From Muricea muricata (Eukaryota; Cnidaria; Anthozoa; Malacalcyonacea; Plexauridae): DNA of 64,000 nucleotides. Under the pieces are notes generated by a model, which was given only the letters and a program-made list of their open reading frames with translations, had not been told where the DNA came from and did no database searches. Shown in pieces: positions 34,601 to 47,350 of this stretch. Location of the stretch: assembly GCA_963855995.1 (NCBI GenBank), contig OY979725.1, positions 5,528,118 to 5,592,117 on the forward strand, in the 5' to 3' direction. Each line of letters begins with the position of its first letter. The first letter of the stretch is position 1. A program made the position numbers and the translations under genes.

Positions 34601-37600
34601 TGTAAACTGAAAAGAAACGATCTTAGAACCATCAAAATGGCGTTTTAAGCGTTCTAGAAGCGATTTGAGCGTAAAAACATGCTCAAATCACCAACTAAAA
34701 ATTGCCGTCCTAAATCGATCACGGCGACGTTTTAGAGCTTAAAATGGTGTTTTAAGTGCTAAAGTGAACGATTGAGCGCAATGATGTACTGCAATCACGG
34801 ACCTAAAAGAGACCTTCTAAATGGAAATTGCAGAACTTAGCAAGTCGGGAATCATGTTTTCGGCGCTCAAACACTCGAGATGAGCGAAATAACATGTTGA
34901 AATGAGAAACCTATAACTTGCTTGTAAATTAAAAAAAACGATCTTAGAACCATCAAAATCGCGTTTTAAGCGTTCTAGAAGCGAGTTAAACGTAAAACAT
35001 GCTCAAATCACGAACTAAAAATTACCGTCCTAAATCGATCACGGCGACGTTTTAGAGCTTAAAATGGTGTTTTCAGTGTTAAAGTGAACGAGTTGAGCGC
35101 AATGATGTACTGCAATCACGGACCTAAAAGAGATCTTCTAAATGGAAATTGCAGAACTTAGCAAGTCGGGAATCATGTTTTCGGCGCTCAAACCATCGAG
35201 ATGAGCGAAATAACATGTTGAAATGAGAAACCTATAACTTGCTTGTAGACTAGAGAGAAACGATCTTAGAACCATCAAAATCGCGTTTTAAGCGTTCTAG
35301 AAGCGATTTGAGCGTAAAAACATGCTCAAATCACGAACTAAAAATTACCGTCTTAAATCGATCACGGCGATGTTTTAGAGCTTAAAATGGTGTTTTCAGT
35401 GCTAAAGTGAACGAGTTGAGCGCAATGATGTACTGCAATCACGGACCTAAAAGAGACCTTCTAAATGGAAATTGCAGAACTTAGCAAGTCGGGAATCATG
35501 TTTTCGGCGCTCAAACTATCGAGATGAGCGAAATAACATGTTGAAATGAGAAACCTATAACTTGCTTGTAAACTGAAAAGAAGCGATCTTAGAACCATCA
35601 AAATCATGTTTTAAGCGTTCTAGAAGCGATTTGAGCGTAAAAACATGCTCAAATCACGAACTTAAAATTACCGTCTTAAATCGATCACGGCGACGTTTTA
35701 GAGCTTAAAATGGTGTTTTCAGTGCTAAAGTGAACGAGTTGAGCGCAATGATGTACTGCAATCACGGACCTAAAAGAGACCTTCTAAATGGAAATTGCAG
35801 AACTTAGCAAGTCGGGAATCATGTTTTCAGCGCTCAACCTATCGAGATGAGCGAAATAACATGTTGAAATGTGAAACCTATAACTTCCTTGTAAATTTAA
35901 AAAAGCGATCTTAGAACCATCAAAATCGCGTTTTAAGCGTTCTAGAAGCGATTTGAGCGTAAAAACATGTTCAAATCACGAACTAAAATTACCGTCTTAA
36001 ATCGATCACGGCGACGTTTTAGAGCTTAAAATGGTGTTTTCAGTGCTAAAGTGAACGAGTTGAGCGCAATGATGTACTGCAATCACGGACCTAAAAGACA
36101 CCTTCTAAATGGAAATTGCAGAACTTTGCAAGTCGGGAATCATGTTTTCGGCGCTCAAACCATCGAGATGAGCGAAATAACATGTTGAAATGAGAAACCT
36201 ATAACTTGCTTGTAAACTAAAAAGACACGATCTTAGAACCATCAAAATCGCGTTTTAAACGTTCTAGAAGCGATTTGAGCGTAAAAACATGCTCAAATCA
36301 CGAACTAAAAATTGCCGTCCTAAATCGATCACGGCGACGTTTTAGTGCTTAAAATGGTGTTTTCAGTTCTAAAGTGAACGAGTTGAGCGCAATGATGTAC
36401 TGCAATCACGGACCTAAAAGAGACCTTCTAAATGGAAATTGCCGAACTTAGCAAGTCGGGAATCATCTTTTCGGCGCTCAAACACTCGAGATGAGCGAAA
36501 TATTATGTTGAAATGAGAAACCTATAACTTGTTTAAATAAGAAATGAAAAACCTATAACTTGCTTGTAAACGGAAAAGAAACGATCTTAGAACCATCAAA
36601 ATCGCGTTTTAAGCGTTCTAGAAGCGATTTGAGCGTAAAAACATGCTCAAGTCACGAACTAAAAATTACCGTCTTAAATCGATCACGGCGACGTTTTAGA
36701 GCTTAAAATGGTGTTTTCAAGTGCTAAAGTGAACGAGTTGAGCGCAATGATGTACTGCAATCACGGACCTAAAAGAGACGTTCTAAATGGAAATTGCCGA
36801 ACTTAGCAAGTCGGGAATCATGTTTTCGGCGCTCAAACCATCGAGATGAGCGAAATAGCATGTTGAAATGAGAAACCTATAACCTTCTTGTAAACTGAAA
36901 AGAAACGATCTTAGAACCATCAAAAACGCGTTTTAAGCGTTCTGGAAGCGATTTGAGCGTAAAAACATGCTCAAATCACGAACTAAAAATTGCCGTCCGA
37001 AATCGATCACGGCGACGTTTTAGAGCTTAAAATGGTGTTTTCAGTGTTAAAGTGAACGAGTTGAGCGCAATGATGTACTGCAATCACGGACCTAAAAGAG
37101 ACCTTCTAAATGGAAATTGCAGAACTTAGCAAGTCGGGAATCATGTTTTCGGGGCTCAAACCATCGAGATGAGCGAAATAACATGTTTAAATGAGAAACC
37201 TATAACTTGCTTGTAAACTAAAAAGAAACGATCTTAGAACCATCAAAATCGCGTTTTAAGCGTTCTAGAAGCGATTTGAGCGTAAAAACATGCTCAAATC
37301 ACGAACTAAAAATTACCGTCCTAAATCGATCACGGCGACGTTTTAGAGCTTAAAATGGTGTTTTCAGTGCTAAAGTGAACGAGTTGAGCGCAATGATGTA
37401 CTGCAATCACGGACCTAAAAGAGACCTTCTAAAGGGAAATTGCAGAACTTAGCAAGTCGGGAATCATGTTTTCGGCGCTCAAACCATCGAGATGAGCGAA
37501 ATAACATGTTGAAATGAGAAACCTATAACTTGCTTGTAGACTAGAGAGAAACGATCTTAGAACCATCAAAATCGCGTTTTAAGCTTTCTAGAAGCGATTT

Positions 37601-40600
37601 GAGCGTAAAAACATGCTCAAATCACGAACTAAAAATTACCGTCCTAAATCGATCACGGCGACGTTTTAGAGCTTAAAATGGTGTTTTCAGTGCTAAAGTG
37701 AACGAGTTGAGCGCAATGATGTACTTCAATCACGGACCTAAAAGAGACCTTCTAAAGGGAAATTGCAGAACTTAGCAAGTCGGGAATCATGTTTTCGGCG
37801 CTCAAACCATCGAGATGAGCGAAATAACATGTTGAAATGAGAAACCTATAACTTGCTTGTAGACTAGAGAGAAACGATCTTAGAACCATCAAAATCGCGT
37901 TTTAAGCTTTCTAGAAGCGATTTGAGCGTAAAAACATGCTCAAATCACGAACTAAAAATTACCGTCTTAAATCGATCACGGCGATGTTTTAGAGCTTAAA
38001 ATGGTGTTTTTAGTGCTAAAGTGAACGAGTTGAGCGCAATGATGTACTGCAATCACGGACCTAAAAGAGACCTTCTAAATGGAAATTGCAGAACTTAGCA
38101 AGTCGGGAATCATGTTTTCGGCGCTCAAACCATCGAGATTAGCGAAATAACATGTTGAAATGAGAAACCTATAAGTTGCTTGTAAACTGAAAAGAAACGA
38201 TCTTAGAACCATCAAAATCGCGTTTTAAGCGTTCTAGAAGCGATTTGAGCGTAAAAACATGTTCAAATCACGAACTAAAAATTACCGTCTTAAATCGATC
38301 ACGGCGACGTTTTAGAGCTTAAAATGGTGTTTTCAGTGCTAAAGTGAACGAGTTGAGCGCAATGATGTACTGCAATCACGGACCTAAAAGAGACCTTCTA
38401 AAGGGAAATTGCAGAACTTAGCAAGTCGGGAATCATGTTTTCGGCGCTCAAACCATCGAGATGAGCGAAATAACATGTTGAAATGAGAAACCTATAACTT
38501 GCTTGTAGACTAGAGAGAAACGATCTTAGAACCATCAAAATCGCGTTTTAAGCTTTCTAGAAGCGATTTGAGCGTAAAAACATGCTCAAATCACGAACTA
38601 AAAATTACCGTCTTAAATCGATCACGGCGATGTTTTAGAGCTTAAAATGGTGTTTTCAGTGCTAAAGTGAACGAGTTGAGCGCAATGATGTACTGCAATC
38701 ACGGACCTAAAAGAGACCTTCTAAATGGAAATTGCAAAACTTAGCAAGTCGGGAATCATGTTTTCGGCGCTCAAACCATCGAGATTAGCGAAATAACATG
38801 TTGAAATGAGAAACCTATAAGTTGCTTGTAAACTGAAAAGAAACGATCTTAGAACCATCAAAATCGCGTTTTAAGCGTTCTAGAAGCGATTTGAGCGTAA
38901 AAACATGTTCAAATCACGAACTAAAAATTACCGTCTTAAATCGATCACGGCGACGTTTTAGAGCTTAAAATGGTGTTTTCAGTGCTAAAGTGAACGAGTT
39001 GAGCGCAATAATGTACTGCAATCACGGACCTAAAAGAGACCTTCTAAATGGAAATCGCAGAACTTAGCAAGTCGGGAATCATGTTTTCGGCGCTAAAACC
39101 ATCGAGATGAGCGAAATAGCATGTTGAAATGAGAAACCTATAACTTGCTTGTAAACTGAAAAGAAACGATCTTAGAACCATCAAAATCGCGTTTTAAGCG
39201 TTCTAGAAGCGATTTGAGCGTAAAAACATGCTCAAATCACGAACTAAAAATTTCCGTCCTAAATCGATCACGGCGACGTTTTAGAGCTTAAAATGGTGTT
39301 TTAAGTGCTAAAGTGAACGAGTTGAGCGCAATGATGTACTGCAATCACGGACCTAAAAGAGACCTTCTAAATAGAAATTGCAGAACTTAGCAAATCGGGA
39401 ATCATGTTTTCGGTGCTCACACCATCGAGATGAGCGAAATAACATGTTTAAATGAGAAACCTATAACTTGCTTGTAAACTAAAAAAAACGATCTTAGAAC
39501 CATCAAAATCGCGTTTTAAGCGTTCTAGAAGCGATTTGAGCGTAAAAACATGCTCAAGTCACGAACTAAAAATTGCCGTCCTAAATCAATTACAGCGACG
39601 TTTTAAAGCTTAAAATGGTGTTTTCAGCGTTAAAGTGAACGAGTTGAGCGCAATGATGTACTCCAATCACGGACCTAAAAGAGACCTTCTAAATGGAAAT
39701 TGCAGAACTTAGCAAGTCGGGAATCATGTTTTCGGCGCTCAAACCATCGAGATGAGCGAAATAAGAAACCTATAACTTGTTTAAATAAGAAATAAGAAAC
39801 CTATAACTTGCTTGTAAACGGAAAAGAAACGATCTTAGAACCATCAAAATCGCGTTTTAAGCGTTCTAGAAGCGATTTGAGCGTAAACACATGCTCAAAT
39901 CACGAACTAAAAATTACCGTCTTAAATCGATCAGGGCAACGTTTTAGAGCTTAAAATGGTGTTTTCAGTTCTAAAGTGAACGAGTTGAGCGATATGATGT
40001 ACTGCAATCACGGACCTAAAAGAGACCTTCTAAATGGAAATTGCCGAACTTAGCAAGTTGGGAATCATGTTTTCGGCGCTCAACCTATCGAGATGAGCGA
40101 GATAACATGTTGAAATGAGAAACCTATAACTTCCTTTTAAATTTAAAAAAACGATCTTAGAACCATCAAAATCGCGTTTTAAGCGTTCTAGAAGCGATTT
40201 GAGCGTAAAAACATGCTCAAATCACGAATTAAAAATATCCGTCCTAAATCGATCACGGCGACGGTTTAGAGCTTAAAATGGTGTTTTCAGTGCTAAAGTG
40301 AACGAGTTGAGCGCAATGATGTACTGCAATCACGGACTTAAAAGAGACCTTCTAAATGGAAATTGCAGAACTTAGCAAGTCGGGAATCATGTTTTCGGTG
40401 CTCACACCATGGAGATGAGCGAAATAACATGTTGAAATGAAAAACCTATAACTTGCTTGTAAACTAAAAAAACGATCTTAGAACCATCAAAATCGCGTTT
40501 TAAGTGTTCTAGAAGCGATTTGAGCGTAAAAACATGCTCAAATCACGAACTAAAAATTACCGTCTTAAATCGATCACAGCGACGTTTTAAGGCTTAAAAT

Positions 40601-40639
40601 GGTGTTTTCAGTGATAAAGTGAACGAGTTGAGCGCAATG

Positions 40640-40641
<2 letters not shown>
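28628..40641. repeat. Satellite array 3 (about 37 monomers)
   Basis: Satellite only. The left half runs element-flank, A, B, C, D', AAATAGAAATTG type, then CTTGATTG/AAATCTTGAAC types. It then has a doubled block with CAGACC/CTTGTAAATGG and GGTGCTGACACC, and a block with AGAAGCATC/CACGTATTAAG. This half lines up base for base with array 5, apart from a one-base indel and one extra monomer there. The right half has CTAGAGAG monomers repeated near 37.4-38.6 kb and ends with the private element-flanking monomers. No gene or RNA structure is seen. Confidence 0.96.
37390..39000. repeat. Local duplication of CTAGAGAG monomers
   Basis: Monomers marked CTTCTAAAGGGAAATTGC plus GTAGACTAGAGAG and AAGCTTTCTAG start at about 37433, 37756 and 38402 markers. 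The last two are each followed by the GAGATTAGCG/ATAAGTTGC monomer, so a two-monomer unit (646 bp) is repeated, with a further single-monomer copy in front. Array 2 has this set only once, near 24.4-25.1 kb. Confidence 0.7.

Positions 40642-40674
<33 letters not shown>
40642..40674 (-). repeat. (TAA)11 3' tail of element copy 4
   Basis: 33 bp of TTA units on the + strand at the satellite border, identical in unit number to the other copies. Microsatellites normally change length quickly, so equal length supports recent copying. Confidence 0.9.
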
Positions 40675-40675
<1 letters not shown>

Positions 40676-40884
40676 AAATACACACATTAAGTAGCTTAGA
40701 CAGCTAAATTGTTATGTGATTTACATGAAAAAGAGAGACGAAATCAATTATATGTATATAAGTACAATTACAGAGTTTTTGTAAAACTACAATCTATATT
40801 AAAAATAATTAATTAAAAGTGCCCCAGAATACCAAAGCCATAGTAGTTCAATAGTTAAAATATTTGAAATCCAAGAAAAAACCA

Positions 40885-43845
40885 TTAATTATTGTCAAAA
40901 GCCATATTGTATTTGCGGATCGCATATACTAAAGGACTATTGTTAAAACGTTCTGTTTTGCATTTAAAATTATAAAATTTATTTTCATTAAGTCTCGTGT
41001 GTTTCTCCCGTACCAGACCGACAATAGGTGGCAGAAGATCGTTTAGTTTGTGGGTTGGCTGTTTCATGTCTTTTATTAAATTTACACACATTATATCTCT
41101 TCTGTATTCTAGAGTGTGCAAACCACATTCAGTTAATGCCTGTTTGTAAGTCTTTCTTGGACATATTATTTTCATAGCGCGCCTTTGAATTCTCTCTATA
41201 TCTTTAGACTGTTCCTGAGTCAGGCCACCATGCCAAATTTGAGCTCCAAATTCCACAATTGATCTGATAGCCGAGATATAAAATATCTTTAAGTCTTCTC
41301 GTGGAGCATTGTACCCTTCAAGAGTTTTTAAAAAATATAACCGCTTAGCTGCCTTCTTTACAACGTATTCCGTGTTTGATTTCCACTTGAGGTCATCATC
41401 TATCCATAAACCAAGTAATTTATAAGAGCTAACTCTTTCAAGGACACAGTCATTTATTTTCATTGCAGGAATAACTGTTCTATCTTTTCGAAAGTCAATG
41501 ATCATTTCTTTACATTTTTTTGCGTTTAATACCATTTTCTCGTTTTCCGCAAAGGTTTTTACTGACTCAATTTTCTTGGGTATGTTCCCAATTTCCATTC
41601 CAGAAACGTGATAATGAACATCTAACGCCTCCCAACTCGTGGTATCGTCCATGAAGAGAATCGTATCACCATCCACAACAACATCCTCGTTTCCAACAAC
41701 TTGTTCTATAACACTAGGTAGCATATTAATTTTAATTACAAAGGCAATTGGTCCCAATTTACTGCCCTGTGGGACGCCCCCAGTAACATTTTCAAAATCA
41801 GATGTTTCTTTCCCAAACTGTGTGAAATGAGATCGCTCATTCAAGTACGAAGCAAACCATTTTATCAAGGCGGGTCTTACACCCATTGATCTCATGTTTT
41901 CTAGCAATTTATTGTGATCGATGAGGTCGAAAGCCTTGCGAAAGTCGAGGAAGACTATCCTAATCACTCTATGCCTTTCGTCCATTAATTTGTGCCAATT
42001 ATGTAATAAATTAACTAAGGCATTAACTGTCGATGATCGCGGTAAACCACCATATTGAGAATCCAAAATTTTCCCAGTGGTATCATCATACATCCACTTA
42101 ACTGCAAAGGTTTCTTGGATTTTTGCCAGGACACTTGTTAAAGCAATTGGTCTTAAATCTTCTGCAAGCGTACAAGGTATTGATTTTGGAATACCCGACA
42201 CTTTATAATTCTTCCAAACTTTAGGAAAAGTTTTAGATTGAAAGGATGCATTGAAGATTTCGGTCAAGGGTACAGCAAAGTACTTTGCAAAGGTCTTCAA
42301 AATTTTCAGTAATGGATCGTTAGGGCCAGGTGCTTTATTAACATTAATTTTTTGCAGTTCTTGTTGCACTTCATCGACGGTGATTAGTGGCAAATTTTCC
42401 GCGCAATGAAGTTCTAGCCATTCTTTTCCCACTTTTGGGTAATCCTTAGTTAAGTTTGCAAAGAAATGGTTTATGAAGCAAGCAGACCGTTTATCATCCA
42501 TCAACAGCCCAGTAGAGGGATCCACCATCGTTACTTTAGCCGACTTTTTGCCAATCAAACGCTTAATGACTTTCCACCAAGATTTTGGGCGATTTTTTAG
42601 GTTTGGACCTACTTTATTCTCGTAGAAAAAGGTTTTTGCTTTCCTAATCTCTGCCGAAATCTGACTTCTGAGCTTCTTTACACATTCGATATTTTTTCTT
42701 TTAAAAGCCATGTTCCTTTTAGAAATCAGGCGTTTTATTTTTGGTGTCATAAAGGGTTTGTCCTTACTGTGCATTCTGACTGTCCTTTCCGGAAAATATT
42801 CAGAGATCATATTATTAGTAATGTGCAGAAACGTATTAACTTTTTCATCGGTACCAGAGATGTTGAGCACAGAAGACCAATCGTAATTTGCTAATAAGGC
42901 ATCAAAACGTTCTAACTGCTGTTGTCGAAACTTTCTTACTTTAATTTTAACCGTATTTCCTTTTTCTGAAATGTTACACTTAGATTTCCAGATAATGATG
43001 TTGTGGTCCGAAGTTGAAAGTGGAGCCACAATTGACGGAGTCTGGTAATAATCAGCCATATTAGTAAAAATTAAATCCAATGTACTGGTGTCTCTAGTAG
43101 GGTGCATTACAATTTGTTTCAAATTACAGTGTCTCTCTAAATGTTTCTGTTGGAAGCCATTACTAGCCGGATTGAAGTCACCTCCGAGAATAATGGCAGT
43201 ATTTGGGCTTTCGACGCAGAGCTTGTCATAACAAGTGATAAAATAGTCATAAAAATTATCGATCTCAGATGTAAGTAGACTTGAAGGAAGGTATACACAT
43301 CCCAATGCAATCCTTGAAATTGATCTTGGTAGCCACTTCGGCCGGATAGTAACCCATAAACATTCAAAGAATTGATCGTTTAAATCATCACGTATTTTTA
43401 ATGGTATATCATGATTAATATAAATTGCTACTCCCCCGCCTCTTCCACACAATCGGTCTCTTCTGACAATGTTTAGGCCAGAAACGTTAACAATCTCATC
43501 AGGGACCGAGTCTGTTAGCCATGTTTCTGTCACGAAAATTAGGTCTGCTCTGTAGCTTTCCTTAAGGATTTCAACTTCATTTACTTTAATAGCTAATGAT
43601 CTTGCATTCGACAACATTAGGCTAGGAAAAGCTCTTTCATTTCCTTTCACAGATTTTCCGCCTGAGACTCTATCAGAATTGATAGAGACCTCATTTAGAT
43701 TGTTATAATCAGTTCTAATAATAGGGACGTTAACAAGATTGCCAAAGTTTCGTGTGCGCATCGATTTTGTTCGGCTGAAATGCTGACCTCTGGGCCCACC
43801 CATACCAAGTACTGTAGGAATGCTTTGCATGTGTTTCTCTGCCAT
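40885..43845 (-). CDS. Non-LTR retrotransposon endonuclease/reverse transcriptase, intact
   Basis: 986 residues, ATG at 43845, TAA at 40885. All endonuclease motifs (N80, E107, D223, SDH 279-281) and RT motifs (D634, GVPQGS, FMDD 731-734) are present, with Val at residue 91 as in copies 1, 2 and 5. The protein is the same as in copy 5. The C-terminal 170 residues after the thumb are rich in Lys/Arg (for example QRRAMKIICPRK) and may bind nucleic acid; this is inference only. A coding sequence without stops inside satellite DNA could reflect either recent activity of the source element or recent duplication. The identical flanks favour duplication. Confidence 0.95.
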   Translation of the reverse strand: MAEKHMQSIPTVLGMGGPRGQHFSRTKSMRTRNFGNLVNVPIIRTDYNNLNEVSINSDRVSGGKSVKGNERAFPSLMLSNARSLAIKVNEVEILKESYRADLIFVTETWLTDSVPDEIVNVSGLNIVRRDRLCGRGGGVAIYINHDIPLKIRDDLNDQFFECLWVTIRPKWLPRSISRIALGCVYLPSSLLTSEIDNFYDYFITCYDKLCVESPNTAIILGGDFNPASNGFQQKHLERHCNLKQIVMHPTRDTSTLDLIFTNMADYYQTPSIVAPLSTSDHNIIIWKSKCNISEKGNTVKIKVRKFRQQQLERFDALLANYDWSSVLNISGTDEKVNTFLHITNNMISEYFPERTVRMHSKDKPFMTPKIKRLISKRNMAFKRKNIECVKKLRSQISAEIRKAKTFFYENKVGPNLKNRPKSWWKVIKRLIGKKSAKVTMVDPSTGLLMDDKRSACFINHFFANLTKDYPKVGKEWLELHCAENLPLITVDEVQQELQKINVNKAPGPNDPLLKILKTFAKYFAVPLTEIFNASFQSKTFPKVWKNYKVSGIPKSIPCTLAEDLRPIALTSVLAKIQETFAVKWMYDDTTGKILDSQYGGLPRSSTVNALVNLLHNWHKLMDERHRVIRIVFLDFRKAFDLIDHNKLLENMRSMGVRPALIKWFASYLNERSHFTQFGKETSDFENVTGGVPQGSKLGPIAFVIKINMLPSVIEQVVGNEDVVVDGDTILFMDDTTSWEALDVHYHVSGMEIGNIPKKIESVKTFAENEKMVLNAKKCKEMIIDFRKDRTVIPAMKINDCVLERVSSYKLLGLWIDDDLKWKSNTEYVVKKAAKRLYFLKTLEGYNAPREDLKIFYISAIRSIVEFGAQIWHGGLTQEQSKDIERIQRRAMKIICPRKTYKQALTECGLHTLEYRRDIMCVNLIKDMKQPTHKLNDLLPPIVGLVREKHTRLNENKFYNFKCKTERFNNSPLVYAIRKYNMAFDNN

Positions 43846-43873
43846 TATACGTATGTTGTATATTCCTCCGTAC

Positions 43874-46800
43874 TGATGTACTGCAATCACGGACCTAAAA
43901 GAGACCTTCTAAATGGAAATTGCAAAACTTAGCAAGTCGGGAATCATGTTTTCGGCGCTCAAACCATCGAGATGAGCGAAATAACATGTTGAAATGAGAT
44001 ACCTATAACTTGCTTGTAAACTAAAAAGAAACGATCTTAGAACCATCAAAATCGCGTTTTAAGCGTTCTAGAAGCGATTTGAGCGTAAAAACATGTTCAA
44101 ATCACGAACTAAAAATTACCGTCTTAAATCGATCACGGCGACGTTTTAGAGCTTAAAATGGTGTTTTCAGTGCTAAAGTGAACGAGTTGAGCGCAATAAT
44201 GTACTGCAATCACGGACCTAAAAGAGACCTTCTAAATGGAAATTGCAGAACTTAGCAAGTCGGTAATCATGTTTTCGGCGCTAAAACCATCGAGATGAGC
44301 GAAATAGCATGTTGAAATGAGAAACCTATAACTTGATTGTAAACTGAAAAGAAACGATCTTAGAACCATCAAAATCGCGTTTTAAGCGTTCTAGAAGCGA
44401 TTTGAGCGTAAAAACATGTTCAAATCACGAACTAAAAATTACCGTCTTAAATCGATCACGGCGACGTTTTAGAGCTTAAAATGGTGTTTTCCGTGCTAAA
44501 GTGAACGAGTTGAGCGCAATAATGTACTGCAATCACGGACCTAAAAGAGACCTTCTAAATGGAAATTGCAGAACTTAGCAAGTCGGGAATCATGTTTTCG
44601 GCGCTCAAACCATCGAGATGAGCGAAATAACATGTTGAAATGAGAAACCTATAACTTGCTTGTAAACTGCAAAGAAACGATCTTAGAACCATCAAAATCG
44701 CGTTTTAAGCGTTCTAGAAGCGATTTGAGCGTAAAAACATGCTCAAATCTTGAACTAAAAATTACCGTATTAAATCGATCACGGCGACGTTTTAGAGCTT
44801 AAAATGGTGTTTTCAGTGCTAAACTGAACGAGTTGAGCGCAATGATGTACTGCACTGCAATCACGGACCTAAAAGAGATGTTCTAAATGGAAATTGCAGA
44901 ACTTAGCAAGTCGGGAATCATGTTTTCGGCGCTCAAACCATCGAGATGAGCGAAATAACATGTTGAAATGAGAAACCTATAACTTGCTTGTAAACTGCAA
45001 AGAAACGATCTTAGAACCATCAAAATCGCGTTTTAAGCGTTCTAGAAGCGATTTGAGCGTAAAAACATGTTCAAATCACGAACTAAAAATTACCGTCTTA
45101 AATCGATCACGGCGACGTTTTAGAGCTTAAAATGGTGTTTTCAGTGCTAAAGTGAACGAGTTGAGCGCAATAATGTACTGCAATCACGGACCTAAAAGAG
45201 ACCTTCTAAATGGAAATCGCAGAACTTAGCAAGTCGGGAATCATGTTTTCGGCGCTAAAACCATCGAGATGAGCGAAATAGCATGTTGAAATGAGAAACC
45301 TATAACTTGCTTGTAAACTGAAAAGAAACGATCTTAGAACCATCAAAATCGCGTTTTAAGCGTTCTAGAAGCGATTTGAGCGTAAAAACATGCTCAAATC
45401 ACGAACTAAAAATTTCCGTCCTAAATCGATCACGGCGACGTTTTAAAGCTTAAAATGGTGTTTTAAGTGCTAAAGTGAATGAGTTGAGCGCAATGATGTA
45501 CTGCAATCACGGACCTAAAAGAGACCTTCTAAATAGAAATTGCAGAACTTAGCAAATCGGGAATCATGTTTTCGGTGCTCACACCATCGAGATGAGCGAA
45601 ATAACATGTTTAAATGAGAAACCTATAACTTGCTTGTAAACTAAAAAAACGATCTTAGAACCATCAAAATCGCGTTTTAAGCGTTCTAGAAGCGATTTGA
45701 GCGTAAAAACATGTTCAAATCACGAACTAAAAATTACCGTCTTAAATCGATCACGGCGACGTTTTAGAGCTTAAAATGGTGTTTTCAGTGCTAAAGTGAA
45801 CGAGTTGAGCGCAATAATGTACTGCAATCACGGACCTAAAAGAGACCTTCTAAATGGAAATTGCAGAACTTAGCAAGTCGGGAATCATGTTTTCGGCGCT
45901 AAAACCATCGAGATGAGCGAAATAGCATGTTGAAATGAGAAACCTATAACTTGATTGTAAACTGAAAAGAAACGATCTTAGAACCATCAAAATCGCGTTT
46001 TAAGCGTTCTAGAAGCGATTTGAGCGTAAAAACATGCTCAAATCTTGAACTAAAAATTACCGTATTAAATCGATCACGGCGACGTTTTAGAGCTTAAAAT
46101 GGTGTTTTCAGTGCTAAAGTGAACGAGTTGAGCGCAATAATGTACTGCAATCACGGACCTAAAAGAGACCTTCTAAATGGAAATTGCAGAACTTAGCAAG
46201 TCGGGAATCATGTTTTCGGCGCTAAAACCATCGAGATGAGCGAAATAGCATGTTGAAATGAGAAACCTATAACTTGATTGTAAACGGAAAAGAAACGATC
46301 TTAGAACCATCAAAATCGCGTTTTAAGCGTTCTAGAAGCGATTTGAGCGTAAACACATGCTCAAATCACGAACTAAAAATTACCGTCTTAAATCGATCAG
46401 GGCAACGTTTTAGAGCTTAAAATGGTGTTTTCAGTTCTAAAGTGAACGAGTTGAGCGATATGATGTACTGCAATCACGGACCTAAAAGAGACCTTCTAAA
46501 TGGAAATTGCCGAACTTAGCAAGTTGGGAATCATGTTTTCGGCGCTCAACCTATCGAGATGAGCGAGATAACATGTTGAAATGAGAAACCTATAACTTCC
46601 TTTTAAATTTAAAAAAACGATCTTAGAACCATCAAAATCGCGTTTTAAGCGTTCTAGAAGCGATTTGAGCGTAAAAACATGCTCAAATCACGAATTAAAA
46701 ATATCCGTCCTAAATCGATCACGGCGACGGTTTAGAGCTTAAAATGGTGTTTTCAGTGCTAAAGTGAACGAGTTGAGCGCAATGATGTACTGCAATCACG

Positions 46801-47105
46801 GACTTAAAAGAGACCTTCTAAATGGAAATTGCAGAACTTAGCAAGTCGGGAATCATGTTTTCGGTGCTCACACCATGGAGATGAGCGAAATAACATGTTG
46901 AAATGAAAAACCTATAACTTGCTTGTAAACTAAAAAAACGATCTTAGAACCATCAAAATCGCGTTTTAAGTGTTCTAGAAGCGATTTGAGCGTAAAAACA
47001 TGCTCAAATCACGAACTAAAAATTACCGTCTTAAATCGATCACAGCGACGTTTTAAGGCTTAAAATGGTGTTTTCAGTGATAAAGTGAACGAGTTGAGCG
47101 CAATG

Positions 47106-47107
<2 letters not shown>
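43874..47107. repeat. Satellite array 4 (10 monomers)
   Basis: The shortest array, lying between copies 4 and 5. Its left part (to about 46285) is the right flank of an element: A (CCGTGCT ending), B, C, D', AAATAGAAATTG type, then two CTTGATTG monomers. Its right part is the left flank of an element (GATATGATG, AAAAATATCCG, CGGACTTAAAAG, GTTTTAAGGC). No gene is seen. Confidence 0.95.

Positions 47108-47140
<33 letters not shown>
47108..47140 (-). repeat. (TAA)11 3' tail of element copy 5
   Basis: Eleven TTA units on the + strand, joined to satellite CAATGAT exactly as in copies 2-4. Confidence 0.9.
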
Positions 47141-47141
<1 letters not shown>

Positions 47142-47350
47142 AAATACACACATTAAGTAGCTTAGACAGCTAAATTGTTATGTGATTTACATGAAAAAGA
47201 GAGACGAAATCAATTATATGTATATAAGTACAATTACAGAGTTTTTGTAAAACTACAATCTATATTAAAAATAATTAATTAAAAGTGCCCCAGAATACCA
47301 AAGCCATAGTAGTTCAATAGTTAAAATATTTGAAATCCAAGAAAAAACCA

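Larger units (their letters stand above)
40642..43873 (-). mobile_element. Non-LTR retrotransposon copy 4, complete
   Basis: 3,232 bp, flanked by TGAT at 40638-40641 and 43874-43877, with leader, ORF, 3' UTR and tail as in copy 3. Together with its flanks it is the left half of the 6,466-bp duplication. Confidence 0.96.
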